The notes under the pieces were generated by a model. The model ran no database searches, was not told where the DNA came from, and worked only from the letters and a program-made list of their open reading frames with translations. Positions 33,299 to 44,296 of a stretch of DNA of 64,000 nucleotides are shown here, one piece after another. A program made the translations under genes and the position numbers. Source of the DNA: Desulfosarcina sp. (GTDB lineage Bacteria; Desulfobacterota; Desulfobacteria; Desulfobacterales; Desulfosarcinaceae); NCBI GenBank assembly GCA_014237405.1, contig JABZFO010000154.1, positions 1 through 64,000 on the forward strand. Reading direction: 5' to 3'. Position 1 is the first letter of the stretch, and each line of letters begins with the position of its first letter.

Positions 33299-35506
33299 AT
33301 GAATTTTTGTGTTGCATTGGGTGGTAATCCCAACGCCGGGAAGACCACCCTTTTTAATGCCCTCACGGGCTCGCGGCAGCACGTGGGCAACTATCCCGGC
33401 GTGACGGTGGACCGCAAAGAGGGGCGTTATGTGCAAAACGGCCACGATATGCATATCGTGGATCTTCCCGGCACCTATTCCCTCACCGCCTACAGCGTCG
33501 AAGAGGTGGTGGCCCGGGATTTTCTGGTCAATGAACGCCCCCGGGTAACCATCAACATCGTCGACGCTTCCAACCTGGAGCGCAACCTTTACCTGACCAT
33601 CCAGTTTTTGGAACTGGGTATTCCCACCTGCGTGGCCCTGAACATGATAGACGTGGCCAGAAGCCGGGGCATCGAGATCAACGATAAAAAACTTTCCCGT
33701 CTCCTCGGTGTGCCGGTCGTTCCCATCATGGCCCGTTCAGGGTTTGGGAAAAAAGCCCTGATGGACGCCGTGGAAACGGTGGCCAAAGCGCCACTTCCCC
33801 AGCCCCTGCGGGTTTCCTACGGCCGGGACCTGGAAACCGCCATCCAGGAGATGGAAAAAAATATCGCCGGTAAAAATTTTCTCACAGACCTGTATCCGTC
33901 TCGCTGGATCGCCATCAAGTATCTGGAAAACGACGAGCAGATCCTTAAAAAGGGAAGGGAAACAGATCCGCAGATCGCCGATCAATTGGAGGCCGTCACC
34001 CGAAAGGTGGGGGCGCACATCGAAGAGACATTGGAGACCTATCCGGAAGCCATTATTGCCGATCACCGTTACGGGTTTATCAGTTCCATGCTCAAGCAGA
34101 GGGTGGTCAAGGAGCGCCATGACAAGCACCGGCTCTTCTTGTCCGACCGCATCGACAAGGTGCTGGTGAACCGCTTCGCCGGCCCCATCATCATGCTGCT
34201 GGTGCTCATGGGGCTGTACCAATTTGTGTTTACTTACAGCGTAGTGCCCGCTGCCTGGTGCGAGGGGGTCTTTGAATGGCTTTCGGACGTGGTGTCCACC
34301 GCCCTGCCCGACGGTCTGCTAAAGTCCCTTATCGTCTCCGGCGTCATCGACGGGGTGGGCGGCGTGCTCGGTTTTGTACCGTTGATTCTGTTCATGTTTT
34401 TCGGCATCGCCATGCTGGAAGATTCGGGATACCTGGCGCGGGTGGCCTTCATGCTGGACCGGGTGTTTCAGGTTTTCGGGCTCCACGGCAGCTCGGTGAT
34501 GGCCTATATCGTCTCCGGCGGCATCGCCGGCGGTTGTGCGGTGCCCGGCGTGATGGCCACCCGAACCCTGAGGTCGCCCAAAGAGCGCATCGCCACCCTG
34601 CTCACGGTGCCGTTCATGAACTGCGGGGCCAAACTGCCCGTGTTCGCCCTGCTCATCGCCGCCTTTTTCCCCCACAGCCGCGCCCGGATGATGTTCATCC
34701 TCACCCTGATCTCCTGGGGCGGGGCCCTGCTGGCGGCCAAGTTCCTGCGGATGACCGTGGTCAAAGGTGCCTCCACCCCCTTTGTCATGGAACTGCCTCC
34801 CTACCGCCTGCCGACCTTCCGGGGCCTGATGATCCACACCTGGGAGCGGACCTGGCAGTATGTGAAAAAGGCCGGCACCGTGATTCTGGGCATCTCCGTG
34901 CTGCTGTGGGCGGCCATGACCTTTCCCCGCCTGCCGGATTCTCAAATTGAATACTATGACACCCAGCGCGGTGGGATTGTGTCGACAGCAGCGCCACAGG
35001 TGGTAAAAGAACTTGAGACATCAACGGGGGAGCAGCCCCTTTCCGATTCCGCCGCCGAATTGAAGGCCGATCTGCTGGCCGTGGAAGCCCGGCAGGCCGG
35101 GGCCGCCCTGCGCTACTCACTGGCCGGCCGCATCGGCACCGGCATTGGATCCGTCTCCCGCTGGGCCGGCTTTGACTGGCGTACCAACATTGCCCTGCTG
35201 GGCGGATTTGCCGCCAAGGAGGTGATCGTTTCCACCTTGGGAACGGCCTATTCACTGGGTGAGGTGGACGCCGAAGCTGCCGATTCGCTGGCCGGTAGGT
35301 TGGCCGCCGAGCCGGGATGGCGACCGCTTACCGCCTGGAGCGTGATGATCTTTATCATGTTCTACGCGCCCTGTTTTGTCACCGTGATCTGCATCGCCCG
35401 GGAATCTTCGTGGAAATGGGGCGTATTTTCCATGGTGTTCAATACATCCCTGGCCTTTTTCCTGGCAGTGATCATCTACCAGGCCGGTGTCGCGCTCGGA
35501 TACTGA
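33299..35506 (+). CDS. feoB: Ferrous iron transporter FeoB
   Basis: This 735-residue inner-membrane Fe2+ transporter has an N-terminal G domain: G1 GGNPNAGKTT, G3 DLPGTYSL, G4 NMID. The C-terminal Gate/core membrane segments include GGIAGGCAVPGVMATRTL and a MNCGAKLPVF block. The length and layout are standard. It is preceded by feoA and followed by the small FeoB-associated Cys-rich protein, as in many anaerobes. It supplies Fe for the many Fe-S proteins. Confidence 0.97.
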   Translation: MNFCVALGGNPNAGKTTLFNALTGSRQHVGNYPGVTVDRKEGRYVQNGHDMHIVDLPGTYSLTAYSVEEVVARDFLVNERPRVTINIVDASNLERNLYLTIQFLELGIPTCVALNMIDVARSRGIEINDKKLSRLLGVPVVPIMARSGFGKKALMDAVETVAKAPLPQPLRVSYGRDLETAIQEMEKNIAGKNFLTDLYPSRWIAIKYLENDEQILKKGRETDPQIADQLEAVTRKVGAHIEETLETYPEAIIADHRYGFISSMLKQRVVKERHDKHRLFLSDRIDKVLVNRFAGPIIMLLVLMGLYQFVFTYSVVPAAWCEGVFEWLSDVVSTALPDGLLKSLIVSGVIDGVGGVLGFVPLILFMFFGIAMLEDSGYLARVAFMLDRVFQVFGLHGSSVMAYIVSGGIAGGCAVPGVMATRTLRSPKERIATLLTVPFMNCGAKLPVFALLIAAFFPHSRARMMFILTLISWGGALLAAKFLRMTVVKGASTPFVMELPPYRLPTFRGLMIHTWERTWQYVKKAGTVILGISVLLWAAMTFPRLPDSQIEYYDTQRGGIVSTAAPQVVKELETSTGEQPLSDSAAELKADLLAVEARQAGAALRYSLAGRIGTGIGSVSRWAGFDWRTNIALLGGFAAKEVIVSTLGTAYSLGEVDAEAADSLAGRLAAEPGWRPLTAWSVMIFIMFYAPCFVTVICIARESSWKWGVFSMVFNTSLAFFLAVIIYQAGVALGY

Positions 35507-35567
35507 TACGCATGTGCAGATGCTTTACCGGCAGCGGTGCCCCAAACCAACAACAAGGTCTTGAATC

Positions 35568-35756
35568 ATGGAAACACTGATTGTCATATTCATTGTCGTT
35601 GCGGCAGCCGCCTATGTGGGGCGAACTCTATACAAGGGATTCAAACAAAAGGACGGTTGTGCCAGTGGTTGCACCTGCTGCAGCATCTCTGATTCATGCA
35701 GCGAGCCGGCGGCTAAAAATGCCCGTGACGCTTCTTGCAGCCAGGCCGACCGATAA
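35568..35756 (+). CDS. FeoB-associated Cys-rich membrane protein
   Basis: The product has 62 residues with a single N-terminal transmembrane helix (METLIVIFIVVAAAAYVGRT) and then a short cytoplasmic tail. The tail has clustered cysteines (CASGCTCCS, DSCSEP). Such proteins follow feoB in deltaproteobacteria and replace FeoC in position. Metal handling is inferred. It starts 61 bases after feoB. Confidence 0.9.
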   Translation: METLIVIFIVVAAAAYVGRTLYKGFKQKDGCASGCTCCSISDSCSEPAAKNARDASCSQADR

Positions 35757-35903
35757 GCTGCTTGCCATCCCCCCTTTCGCTGTTTCATGCCGCCGGTGAC
35801 CCAGTTTTATGTTGACTCCGGATCTTGCCTCTTTTATCATCGGCTCCTTAATGACGATCGATCCTTTCGTCCGTAAAGCGATCCCTGCAAAGAGGTCTGG
35901 TCG

Positions 35904-36911
35904 ATGAACAGACGCGTGATGGTGGTGGCGTGGGTGATGGTGGTCCTGCTGGTTGGCCCCCTGCCCGCCGTGGCCGCCGAGGACGAACAGGACTTCCTGG
36001 GTATCATCACCGGTGACGTGAAAAGCACCGCTCACCAGATCGGCATGGATTTAAAAGCCCTGGTCAAGCGGAACAACATCCACCTGGCTGTATTCAACTC
36101 AAGTGGATCCGTCGAAAACATCTACGCCGTTTACCAGCGCCCCGGCAACCATCTAGGCCTGGTGCAGTCCGACGTACTGGCCTTTGTGGCCAAGGTTAAA
36201 ACCGACCCGCGGCTCAATCTAATTGCAGATAAAATCAAATGGGTTTCCCCTTTGTACGACCAGGAGATCCACATCCTCGGCACAGGTAAGATCCGCAGTT
36301 TTAGCGATCTTCACGACAAGCGGGTGGCCATCGGCCATGAGGAGAGTGGCACCTATCTGACCAGCCGACTGCTTTTCGAGATTTCGGGTGTTCTGCCCCG
36401 CCAGATGGTGGCTATCGGAAATGCGCAGGCACTGGCGGCGCTAAAAGCGGACAGCATCGATGCCATGGTAACCGTAGACGGGTTTCCGGTGGAGCGTTTT
36501 GCGCTGGACGTTTCCCCGGCAGACGGTCTGCATCTGGTTCCGATCACTCATGACGGCATCCGAACTTTCTACCCGGCATCCCGGATTCCCGCCGGCACCT
36601 ACCCCTGGCAGGCGGCCGATGTGGATACGGTGTCGGTCAAGACTGTTCTGGTGGCCTACGATTTCCGCAACCACCACTGCAACACCATCGGGAAAATGGC
36701 CCGGTTGATGGCAGAGGATTTAGACTGGCTTCGATTCAATGGCCACCCCAAGTGGAAATCGGTGGATCTGGACGAACCGGTGAAGGGATGGGAACAGTAT
36801 AAATGCGTGAAAAACTACACCCCACCCCCCATTGAACCAGAAACCGAACCATCGCACGCCAGGAAACCCAACCCGGTGGCCGATGCCATCGAGGCGGTGT
36901 TTCGCCCCTGA
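35904..36911 (+). CDS. TAXI-family TRAP transporter solute-binding protein
   Basis: The product has 335 residues with a signal peptide (MNRRVMVVAWVMVVLLVG and following, cleaved near AVAAE). Features typical of TAXI proteins are NSSGSVENIYAVYQRPGNHL, LGLVQSDVLAFV, GHEESGTYLTSRL and DAMVTVDGFPVERF. It binds a solute in the periplasm; the ligand is unknown. There is no TRAP membrane subunit adjacent, so it is an orphan or serves as a sensor. It is 21 bases before the ExeA-like ATPase gene. Confidence 0.88.
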   Translation: MNRRVMVVAWVMVVLLVGPLPAVAAEDEQDFLGIITGDVKSTAHQIGMDLKALVKRNNIHLAVFNSSGSVENIYAVYQRPGNHLGLVQSDVLAFVAKVKTDPRLNLIADKIKWVSPLYDQEIHILGTGKIRSFSDLHDKRVAIGHEESGTYLTSRLLFEISGVLPRQMVAIGNAQALAALKADSIDAMVTVDGFPVERFALDVSPADGLHLVPITHDGIRTFYPASRIPAGTYPWQAADVDTVSVKTVLVAYDFRNHHCNTIGKMARLMAEDLDWLRFNGHPKWKSVDLDEPVKGWEQYKCVKNYTPPPIEPETEPSHARKPNPVADAIEAVFRP

Positions 36912-36932
36912 CACACCTGAACGGAAGCGATC

Positions 36933-39409
<2,477 letters not shown>

Positions 39410-39493
39410 GCCGCCGGCGATTCCTATCGGCGCTTTGGGTTATGACCACGCCTGTCCGGTAAGGATCGTGGGGCCGTTGAGAACGGATGACCG

Positions 39494-40261
39494 TCAGGCC
39501 TTGCCCTCGCCGCCGTTTTTCAGCCCGTCGGCATAGCGCTTGTTTCCGTACCAGTGGATCTGCCGGCAGATGCCACGGATGATGCTTACTTCTCCGGAGC
39601 GAAAGGGAAGCCGGGAGAAGAACCGGCGGATGCGGGCCATCCAGTAGTCGGGATTTTCCGGGTTCATGTAGCCGATTTGAACCAGGGCTGCTGTCAGTTC
39701 GTCGACCATCTGGTTCAGTTCGATGCGTTTGGCCAGACGGGGCGTAAAGTCGGGTGGATCGGTCAGGCCGGCGGTGGACAGGCAGTAACAGACCACCATG
39801 ACCGCCTGGGCCAGGTTCAGGGAGGTAAAACCTACCGTGGGGATGTTGACCAACGGGTGGCACCGCTTCAGATCGTCGTTGGTGAGTCCCCGGTCTTCGG
39901 GACCGAAGAGGATGGCCACCGGGTTGTTTTTGGAAAGGGATATGAGGTTTCGGGCCAGGAATTCAGGGGACTTGATCACCGGACGCCGGCCACCCACCCG
40001 TGCGGTGGTGCCTACCACATGGCCAAATGGCGCCAGGGCTTCATCCAGCGAATCGAAGCGCTGGATCTTGTCCACCACGGCTCCGGCCACGTGGGTGGCC
40101 AGCCGCCGGATCCGCTCTTCGTCCCAGATGTCAGGGTTCACCACGATCAGGCGGGTAAACCCCATGTTGCACATGGCCCGTGCCGCGGACCCGATATTCT
40201 CCGGAAACCGGGGCCGCTGCAGGACGATGGCGATGTTGTCGCGGGTGATGCTGACGGTCAT
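39494..40261 (-). CDS. trmJ: TrmJ-like tRNA (Nm32) methyltransferase, SpoU family
   Basis: This 255-residue SPOUT methyltransferase carries N-terminal [20 protein letters not shown] and [11 protein letters not shown], then [16 protein letters not shown] and a [13 protein letters not shown] motif 3 with the trefoil knot. It probably methylates the ribose of tRNA position 32. Start ATG 40261 overlaps the ndk stop (ATGA), so the two genes are translationally coupled. Confidence 0.9.
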   Translation of the reverse strand: MTVSITRDNIAIVLQRPRFPENIGSAARAMCNMGFTRLIVVNPDIWDEERIRRLATHVAGAVVDKIQRFDSLDEALAPFGHVVGTTARVGGRRPVIKSPEFLARNLISLSKNNPVAILFGPEDRGLTNDDLKRCHPLVNIPTVGFTSLNLAQAVMVVCYCLSTAGLTDPPDFTPRLAKRIELNQMVDELTAALVQIGYMNPENPDYWMARIRRFFSRLPFRSGEVSIIRGICRQIHWYGNKRYADGLKNGGEGKA

Positions 40262-40665
40262 CGGGCGTTGATTTCAAAGGCATTGAAAAAGTAGCCGATC
40301 TCAAACGCCGCGGTTTCCGGGGCATCGGATCCGTGGACCACGTTTTTTTCGATATCGGTGGCAAAATCGCGCCGGATGGTGCCTTCGGCCGCCTCCTTGT
40401 AATTGGTGGCGCCCATGAGATCACGATAGCGGGCAATGGCGTTCTCTCCCTCCAGCACCATGACCACCGCCGGGCCGGAAGACATGAAGTCGGTGAGGCC
40501 GCCGAAAAAGGGCCGCTCGCGATGCACGGCGTAAAACCCTTCGGCCTGGGTCTGGGTCAGGTGGATCATTTTCATGGCGATGATTTTCAGGTCATTGGCC
40601 TCCAGCCGTTTGACCACTTCAAAAATAGGATTTTGGCCCAAGATCGCGGCGGAATCAGGTTTCAC
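40258..40665 (-). CDS. ndk: Nucleoside diphosphate kinase with a repeat-derived N-terminus
   Basis: The enzyme moves the terminal phosphate between nucleoside di- and triphosphates. The body is normal: [53 protein letters not shown], and the active-site His in NVVHGSD. The start, however, is GTG 40665 giving [20 protein letters not shown], whereas NDKs begin MERTLAIIKPD and then the helix. Codons 1-15 and the start codon lie in one arm of a 122-bp palindrome (40620-40741), so the usual first strand is missing and the KPD match may be fortuitous. Either the element invaded the gene and the enzyme is damaged, or the true start is lost. Confidence 0.85.
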   Translation of the reverse strand: MKPDSAAILGQNPIFEVVKRLEANDLKIIAMKMIHLTQTQAEGFYAVHRERPFFGGLTDFMSSGPAVVMVLEGENAIARYRDLMGATNYKEAAEGTIRRDFATDIEKNVVHGSDAPETAAFEIGYFFNAFEINAR

Positions 40666-40741
40666 CTCGCAGGCATACTGAAGTATGTCGAGGACGTGAA
40701 ACGTGGATCCAACAAAGACATTGGGCCAAAAGACATTTTTG
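40620..40741. repeat. 122-bp imperfect palindrome at the 5' end of ndk
   Basis: The two arms are symmetric about 40680.5 over their full length: CAAAAAT, TTTTGGCCCAA, TTTCAC and CATAC on the left meet their complements on the right, with a TGAA apex. The left arm overlaps the first 15 codons of ndk and the right arm its upstream region. It looks like a MITE or REP-like insertion. As RNA it would be a long hairpin over the ndk translation start. Confidence 0.85.
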
Positions 40742-40896
40742 GGATGGATTTTGGTTTGACGCTGCCTTAGCAGAAGGCCGGTACCAAGTCAACTGGTTCC
40801 CACTGGCAGGCAAGCCCTGTTCTGCAATGATTCAACAAACTGATATCTTAATATTTTTTTAATCCCTAACCGATTCCCCGAAGCCGTTTTGACCCG

Positions 40897-40925
40897 TTGA
40901 CATCATCGGGTGGGCGTCCTATAAT
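40897..40925 (+). promoter_or_regulatory. Consensus sigma-70 promoter for the FmdB gene
   Basis: TTGACA (40897-40902), a 17-bp spacer and TATAAT (40920-40925) form a perfect housekeeping promoter 60 bases before ATG 40986. The remaining sequence between ndk and this promoter holds the long palindrome and nothing else recognised. Confidence 0.85.
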
Positions 40926-40985
40926 TTTGATCGCACAGTAATCGTCCTTTCCTATCATCCAATAGCAACCGATTGTGGAGAGAAC

Positions 40986-41480
40986 ATGCCGATCTATGAG
41001 TTTTACTGTCCGGACTGTAACACCCTGTTCAGCTTTTTTTCCAGAACCATCAACACATCCAAAAAACCCAAATGCCCTCGATGCAAGACCCGCACGCTAG
41101 AGCGGCAGATGTCCGCCTTTTCCTTTACCGGCAAGGCCAGGGAGACCGACGACGGCGAAGACCTGCCCTTTGACGAGGGGAAGATGGAAAAGGCCATGCA
41201 GATGCTGGCCAGCGAAGCGGATCGGATCAACGAGGACGATCCGCGCCAGGCGGCCAATCTCATGCGAAAACTCACTGACATGACCGGCATGGAACTGGGC
41301 GCTGGCATGGAAGAAGCCCTGCGGCGCATGGAGCGCGGCGAGGACCCGGAGCAGGTGGAGGCGGAGATGGGAGACCTGATGGAAGGGGAAGACCCGTTCA
41401 TGTTCCCCGAAAAAAAAGGCAGGGGGGGGACCGCCATCAGACGTGCTCCCATGCGGGATGATACCCTTTACGATCTGTAA
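40986..41480 (+). CDS. FmdB-family zinc ribbon protein
   Basis: The product has 164 residues. An N-terminal zinc ribbon, MPIYEFYCPDCNTLFSFF and CPRCKTRTLERQ, is the FmdB/CxxC_CxxC_SSSS type. The remainder is a charged helical region rich in Glu and Met (about 50-150). Its function is unknown; members have been proposed as regulators. It is driven by a consensus promoter and is likely highly expressed. An RBS (GGAGAGAAC) precedes it. Confidence 0.88.
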   Translation: MPIYEFYCPDCNTLFSFFSRTINTSKKPKCPRCKTRTLERQMSAFSFTGKARETDDGEDLPFDEGKMEKAMQMLASEADRINEDDPRQAANLMRKLTDMTGMELGAGMEEALRRMERGEDPEQVEAEMGDLMEGEDPFMFPEKKGRGGTAIRRAPMRDDTLYDL

Positions 41481-41560
41481 GGAGGTGGATAGGCTTAAGG
41501 CTGAAGGTGTTTAGATGGATTGTATTTCACCGATTTAATGTTTCAAACCCAACAAACCCA

Positions 41561-42082
41561 ATGAACCTTGAAGACCGATTGAAAGCCCGGCAAGGCGACA
41601 TCACCAAATTGGCTGTGGATGCCATCGTCAATCCGGCCAACACGTCGCTGCTGGGCGGTGGCGGGGTGGACGGGGCCATTCACCGGGCCGCCGGTCCCGA
41701 ACTGCTGGCCGAATGTCGAACCATCGGCGGGTGCCCCACAGGCGAAGCCCGATTGACCAAGGGCTACCGGCTGCCGGTCAGATATGTGATCCACACCGTG
41801 GGACCGATATTCCGGGGCCGGCCTGAGGACAGCCGCCTGCTGGCCGGCTGTTACACCAACAGCCTGACGCTGGCCATGGACCACGGGATCCGAACCATCG
41901 CCTTTCCCGCCATCAGTTGCGGGGTTTATGGTTACCCCATTGCCGACGCTTGTAAAATTGCCGTGGACACCTGCGAAACATTCATGGAAACCTATGACGC
42001 TCCGGAGAAGGTCATTTTCATGCTCTTCTCGGCGCCGGACCTGGACATCTACACCCGCTATCTGGCTTCCAGATGGGGGTAG
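41561..42082 (+). CDS. Macrodomain protein, O-acetyl-ADP-ribose deacetylase-like (YmdB type)
   Basis: The product has 173 residues from ATG 41561 (MNLEDRLKARQGDITKLAVD). Macrodomain motifs are VDAIVNPANTSLLGGGGVDG, GEARLTKGYRLPVRYVIHTV, and FPAISCGVYGYP. It should bind ADP-ribose and hydrolyse O-acetyl-ADP-ribose or ADP-ribosyl esters in the cytoplasm. The open frame begins further upstream at 41507, but those codons do not match the family. Confidence 0.92.
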   Translation: MNLEDRLKARQGDITKLAVDAIVNPANTSLLGGGGVDGAIHRAAGPELLAECRTIGGCPTGEARLTKGYRLPVRYVIHTVGPIFRGRPEDSRLLAGCYTNSLTLAMDHGIRTIAFPAISCGVYGYPIADACKIAVDTCETFMETYDAPEKVIFMLFSAPDLDIYTRYLASRWG

Positions 42083-42125
42083 GGGGATGTGCCGGCGGTT
42101 GACATCACCCAAACGTGGTATAAAC

Positions 42126-42311
42126 AACGTTGACGATTCCGTAAAAAGTCCGATATCTGCGTTACGCTTCATCCCTCGTCACTGCGGCGTACGGCAAGTA
42201 CGCTGCCTACGGCACCCGCGGTAGCGGTATTCTCGGGATTCGCAAGCCTTGATCTCGAACGTTTTACGAAACCGTCTGAAAACTGACTTTTTACGAATTC
42301 ATCAATGTTAC
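42126..42311. repeat. MITE-like element with inverted ends
   Basis: The ends contain CGTAAAAAGTC (42140-42150) and its exact complement GACTTTTTACG (42285-42295); imperfect pairing extends about 14 bases outside each. The interior has nested palindromes such as the CGTACGGCAAGTACG region at 42189-42203. Elements with this GACTTTTTACG end recur in related deltaproteobacteria (general knowledge). It occupies most of the gap between the macrodomain gene and the HesB-like gene. Confidence 0.7.
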
Positions 42312-42445
42312 CATATCCACCGTCGATACCCACAGGAATTGGGATTGACAAACCCGATGGACATGGTTAAGTTTTACAACTGAAGCCAATACTGGTTCCG
42401 GTCCTGAACAATCACGGACCGATTTTTATTTTTAAGGAGGATACC

Positions 42446-42667
42446 ATGTTCGAGATTACGCAACCGGCAGTCCAGCAGATTGCCGAGTATTTCAAGGGTA
42501 AGGAGTTTGACGTCGACGGTTTCAAGTTTATCGTCAACACGGAATTTCTGGAAAAAGCCCAGCCCATCAAGGTGGACTTTCAAATGTACGGCTTCAAGCT
42601 GGACTGCGGCATGGACTTTGGCCCCGGCTGCACCAGTTGCAGTACGGAAGGGTCTTGCTGCGCCTGA
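42446..42667 (+). CDS. HesB/IscA-like small protein
   Basis: The product has 73 residues, with an RBS AAGGAGG. The sequence MFEITQPAVQQIAEYFKGKE and the DCGMDFGPGCTSCSTEGSCC tail resemble the IscA/HesB fold with altered Cys spacing. Proteins of this short type are frequent in anaerobic deltaproteobacteria and may bind Fe or Fe-S. A terminator follows directly, so it is a single-gene unit. Confidence 0.8.
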   Translation: MFEITQPAVQQIAEYFKGKEFDVDGFKFIVNTEFLEKAQPIKVDFQMYGFKLDCGMDFGPGCTSCSTEGSCCA

Positions 42668-42689
42668 TCGGCCCCGATCGGTTTTACTG

Positions 42690-42721
42690 AAAAGGCGATC
42701 CTTCCTGGTCGCCTTTTTTTA
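42690..42721 (+). terminator. Rho-independent terminator of the HesB-like gene
   Basis: The stem AAAAGGCGA/TCGCCTTTT has a 10-nt loop and is followed by a run of T. Confidence 0.9.
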
Positions 42722-42942
42722 TCTTTCTACCACCGGTATCATCGATGGCTTCCAGCCTATCTGCCGGCTGTGCACCCGTTTCCCGCTGGTGCTGTTCTTT
42801 CTCTTGCGGCACCGGCGCTGCCTTGCTATAACGCCCTCAATTCCAACGGCAAACAGCGGATGCCCCTACCGATGGATGGCGTTTTGGCTGCCGGGTGTTT
42901 CTTCCCATCCATGACCAATGATAGACGGACCCCAAGGAGCAG

Positions 42943-43662
42943 ATGATGACATTGGTGATGTACGCTGTAAATGAGCATGTGGCCACGGTTACCTTAAACG
43001 ACGGGGAAAACCGGTTCAACCCGGATTTTCTGAACGCTTTTCTCGGCGTGCTCTATGAGATCGAGAGTCTTACCGACGCCACCACACTGGTGGTGACCTC
43101 GTCCCATGAAAAGATATTCTCCAACGGCATCGATCTGGAGTGGCTGGTGCCGCTTATCCAACAGAACGATATCGCCCGGGTCAAGGATTATTTTTACCTG
43201 CTCAACCGAATGTTCAAACGCATCGCCACCTATCCCCTGGTGACCGTGGCCGGCATTTCCGGCCACGCCTTCGCAGGCGGTGCTATTATGTGCTGCGCCT
43301 TCGATTTCAGGTTCATGCGATCGGACCGCGGGTTTTTCTGCTTCCCCGAAGTGGACCTGGGCATTCCTTTTCTGCCGGGCATGAATGCACTTTTGAAAAA
43401 GGCAATGCCCACGTACATGGTGGAGTACATGGAGTACACCGGTGTCCGGCTCACCGCCGCCCAGTGTGTGGACCACCACATCGTCCACAAGGCCTGCCCC
43501 ATGGAAACGTTAATGGAGGAGACGACAGCCTTTGCCATGGCCATCAACAAACGGCGTCCAGTGGTGGAGGAGATGAAAAAACGGCTGAATCAGGCCATCG
43601 TCCACGCCATCGATATCGAGGATGTTCCCTACATCGAATCGGGACAGTTCAATATCGGTTGA
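42943..43662 (+). CDS. Enoyl-CoA hydratase/isomerase-family protein
   Basis: The product has 239 residues of the crotonase fold. The oxyanion-hole segments are SHEKIFSNGIDLEWL and VAGISGHAFAGGAIMCCAFD, and FCFPEVDLGIPFLPGM follows. The family's usual catalytic Glu pair is only partly present, so isomerase rather than hydratase activity is possible. It starts at ATG 42943 after AAGGAGCAG. The neighbouring gene is a nitroreductase. The substrate is unknown. Confidence 0.9.
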   Translation: MMTLVMYAVNEHVATVTLNDGENRFNPDFLNAFLGVLYEIESLTDATTLVVTSSHEKIFSNGIDLEWLVPLIQQNDIARVKDYFYLLNRMFKRIATYPLVTVAGISGHAFAGGAIMCCAFDFRFMRSDRGFFCFPEVDLGIPFLPGMNALLKKAMPTYMVEYMEYTGVRLTAAQCVDHHIVHKACPMETLMEETTAFAMAINKRRPVVEEMKKRLNQAIVHAIDIEDVPYIESGQFNIG

Positions 43663-43725
43663 TCGGGTTCCCTGAATGGTTAAACGACGCTTTTTATTTC
43701 TACTTTTCTGAAAGGAGCGATCACG

Positions 43726-44271
43726 GTGGCTGATTTGATGGAGATCATTAAGGGCAGGCGAAGTATCCGCAAATATGAAGCACAGGATGTACCGGACGCG
43801 ATGGTGGATCAGGTTCTGGAAGCCATCCAGTGGGCACCGTCATGGACCAACTGCCAGTGCTGGGAAGTGGTGGTGATCCGAAATCCGACTATCAAGGCGC
43901 AGCTCCAGGCCACCCTTCCCCCGAAAGGCAACCCGGCCGTCAATGCCATTGTTCAGGCGCCGGTACTGCTGGCCCTGTGCGCCAAAACCGGAACCTCGGG
44001 CTATTACAAGGATCTGGAAACCACCAAGTTTGGTGACTGGATGATGTATGACCTGGGCCTGGCCACACAGAACCTTTGCCTCGTGGCTCACGCGCTGGGC
44101 CTGGGCACGGTCATCGTCGGCCTGTTCGACCATGACCGCGCCAGGGCGGTGATAAACGTCCCGGACGGATATGAACTGGTCACTCTGATTCCACTGGGGT
44201 ATCCTGCAAAGGTGGGCAGCGCCCCCAAGCGCCGTGAATCCCATGAGTTCACCCACGACGAGCATTTCTAA
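43726..44271 (+). CDS. Nitroreductase-family flavoprotein
   Basis: The product has 181 residues and starts at GTG 43726 after GAAAGGAGCG. FMN-binding features are GRRSIRKYEAQDVPDAMVDQ, APSWTNCQCWEVVVI and LVAHALGLGTVIVGLFD. It uses NAD(P)H to reduce a nitro compound, quinone or flavin. It ends with charged residues. The next gene's ATG is 25 bases downstream. Confidence 0.9.
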   Translation: MADLMEIIKGRRSIRKYEAQDVPDAMVDQVLEAIQWAPSWTNCQCWEVVVIRNPTIKAQLQATLPPKGNPAVNAIVQAPVLLALCAKTGTSGYYKDLETTKFGDWMMYDLGLATQNLCLVAHALGLGTVIVGLFDHDRARAVINVPDGYELVTLIPLGYPAKVGSAPKRRESHEFTHDEHF

Positions 44272-44296
44272 ACCAACCCCGCGGAAACGGAGGGAA

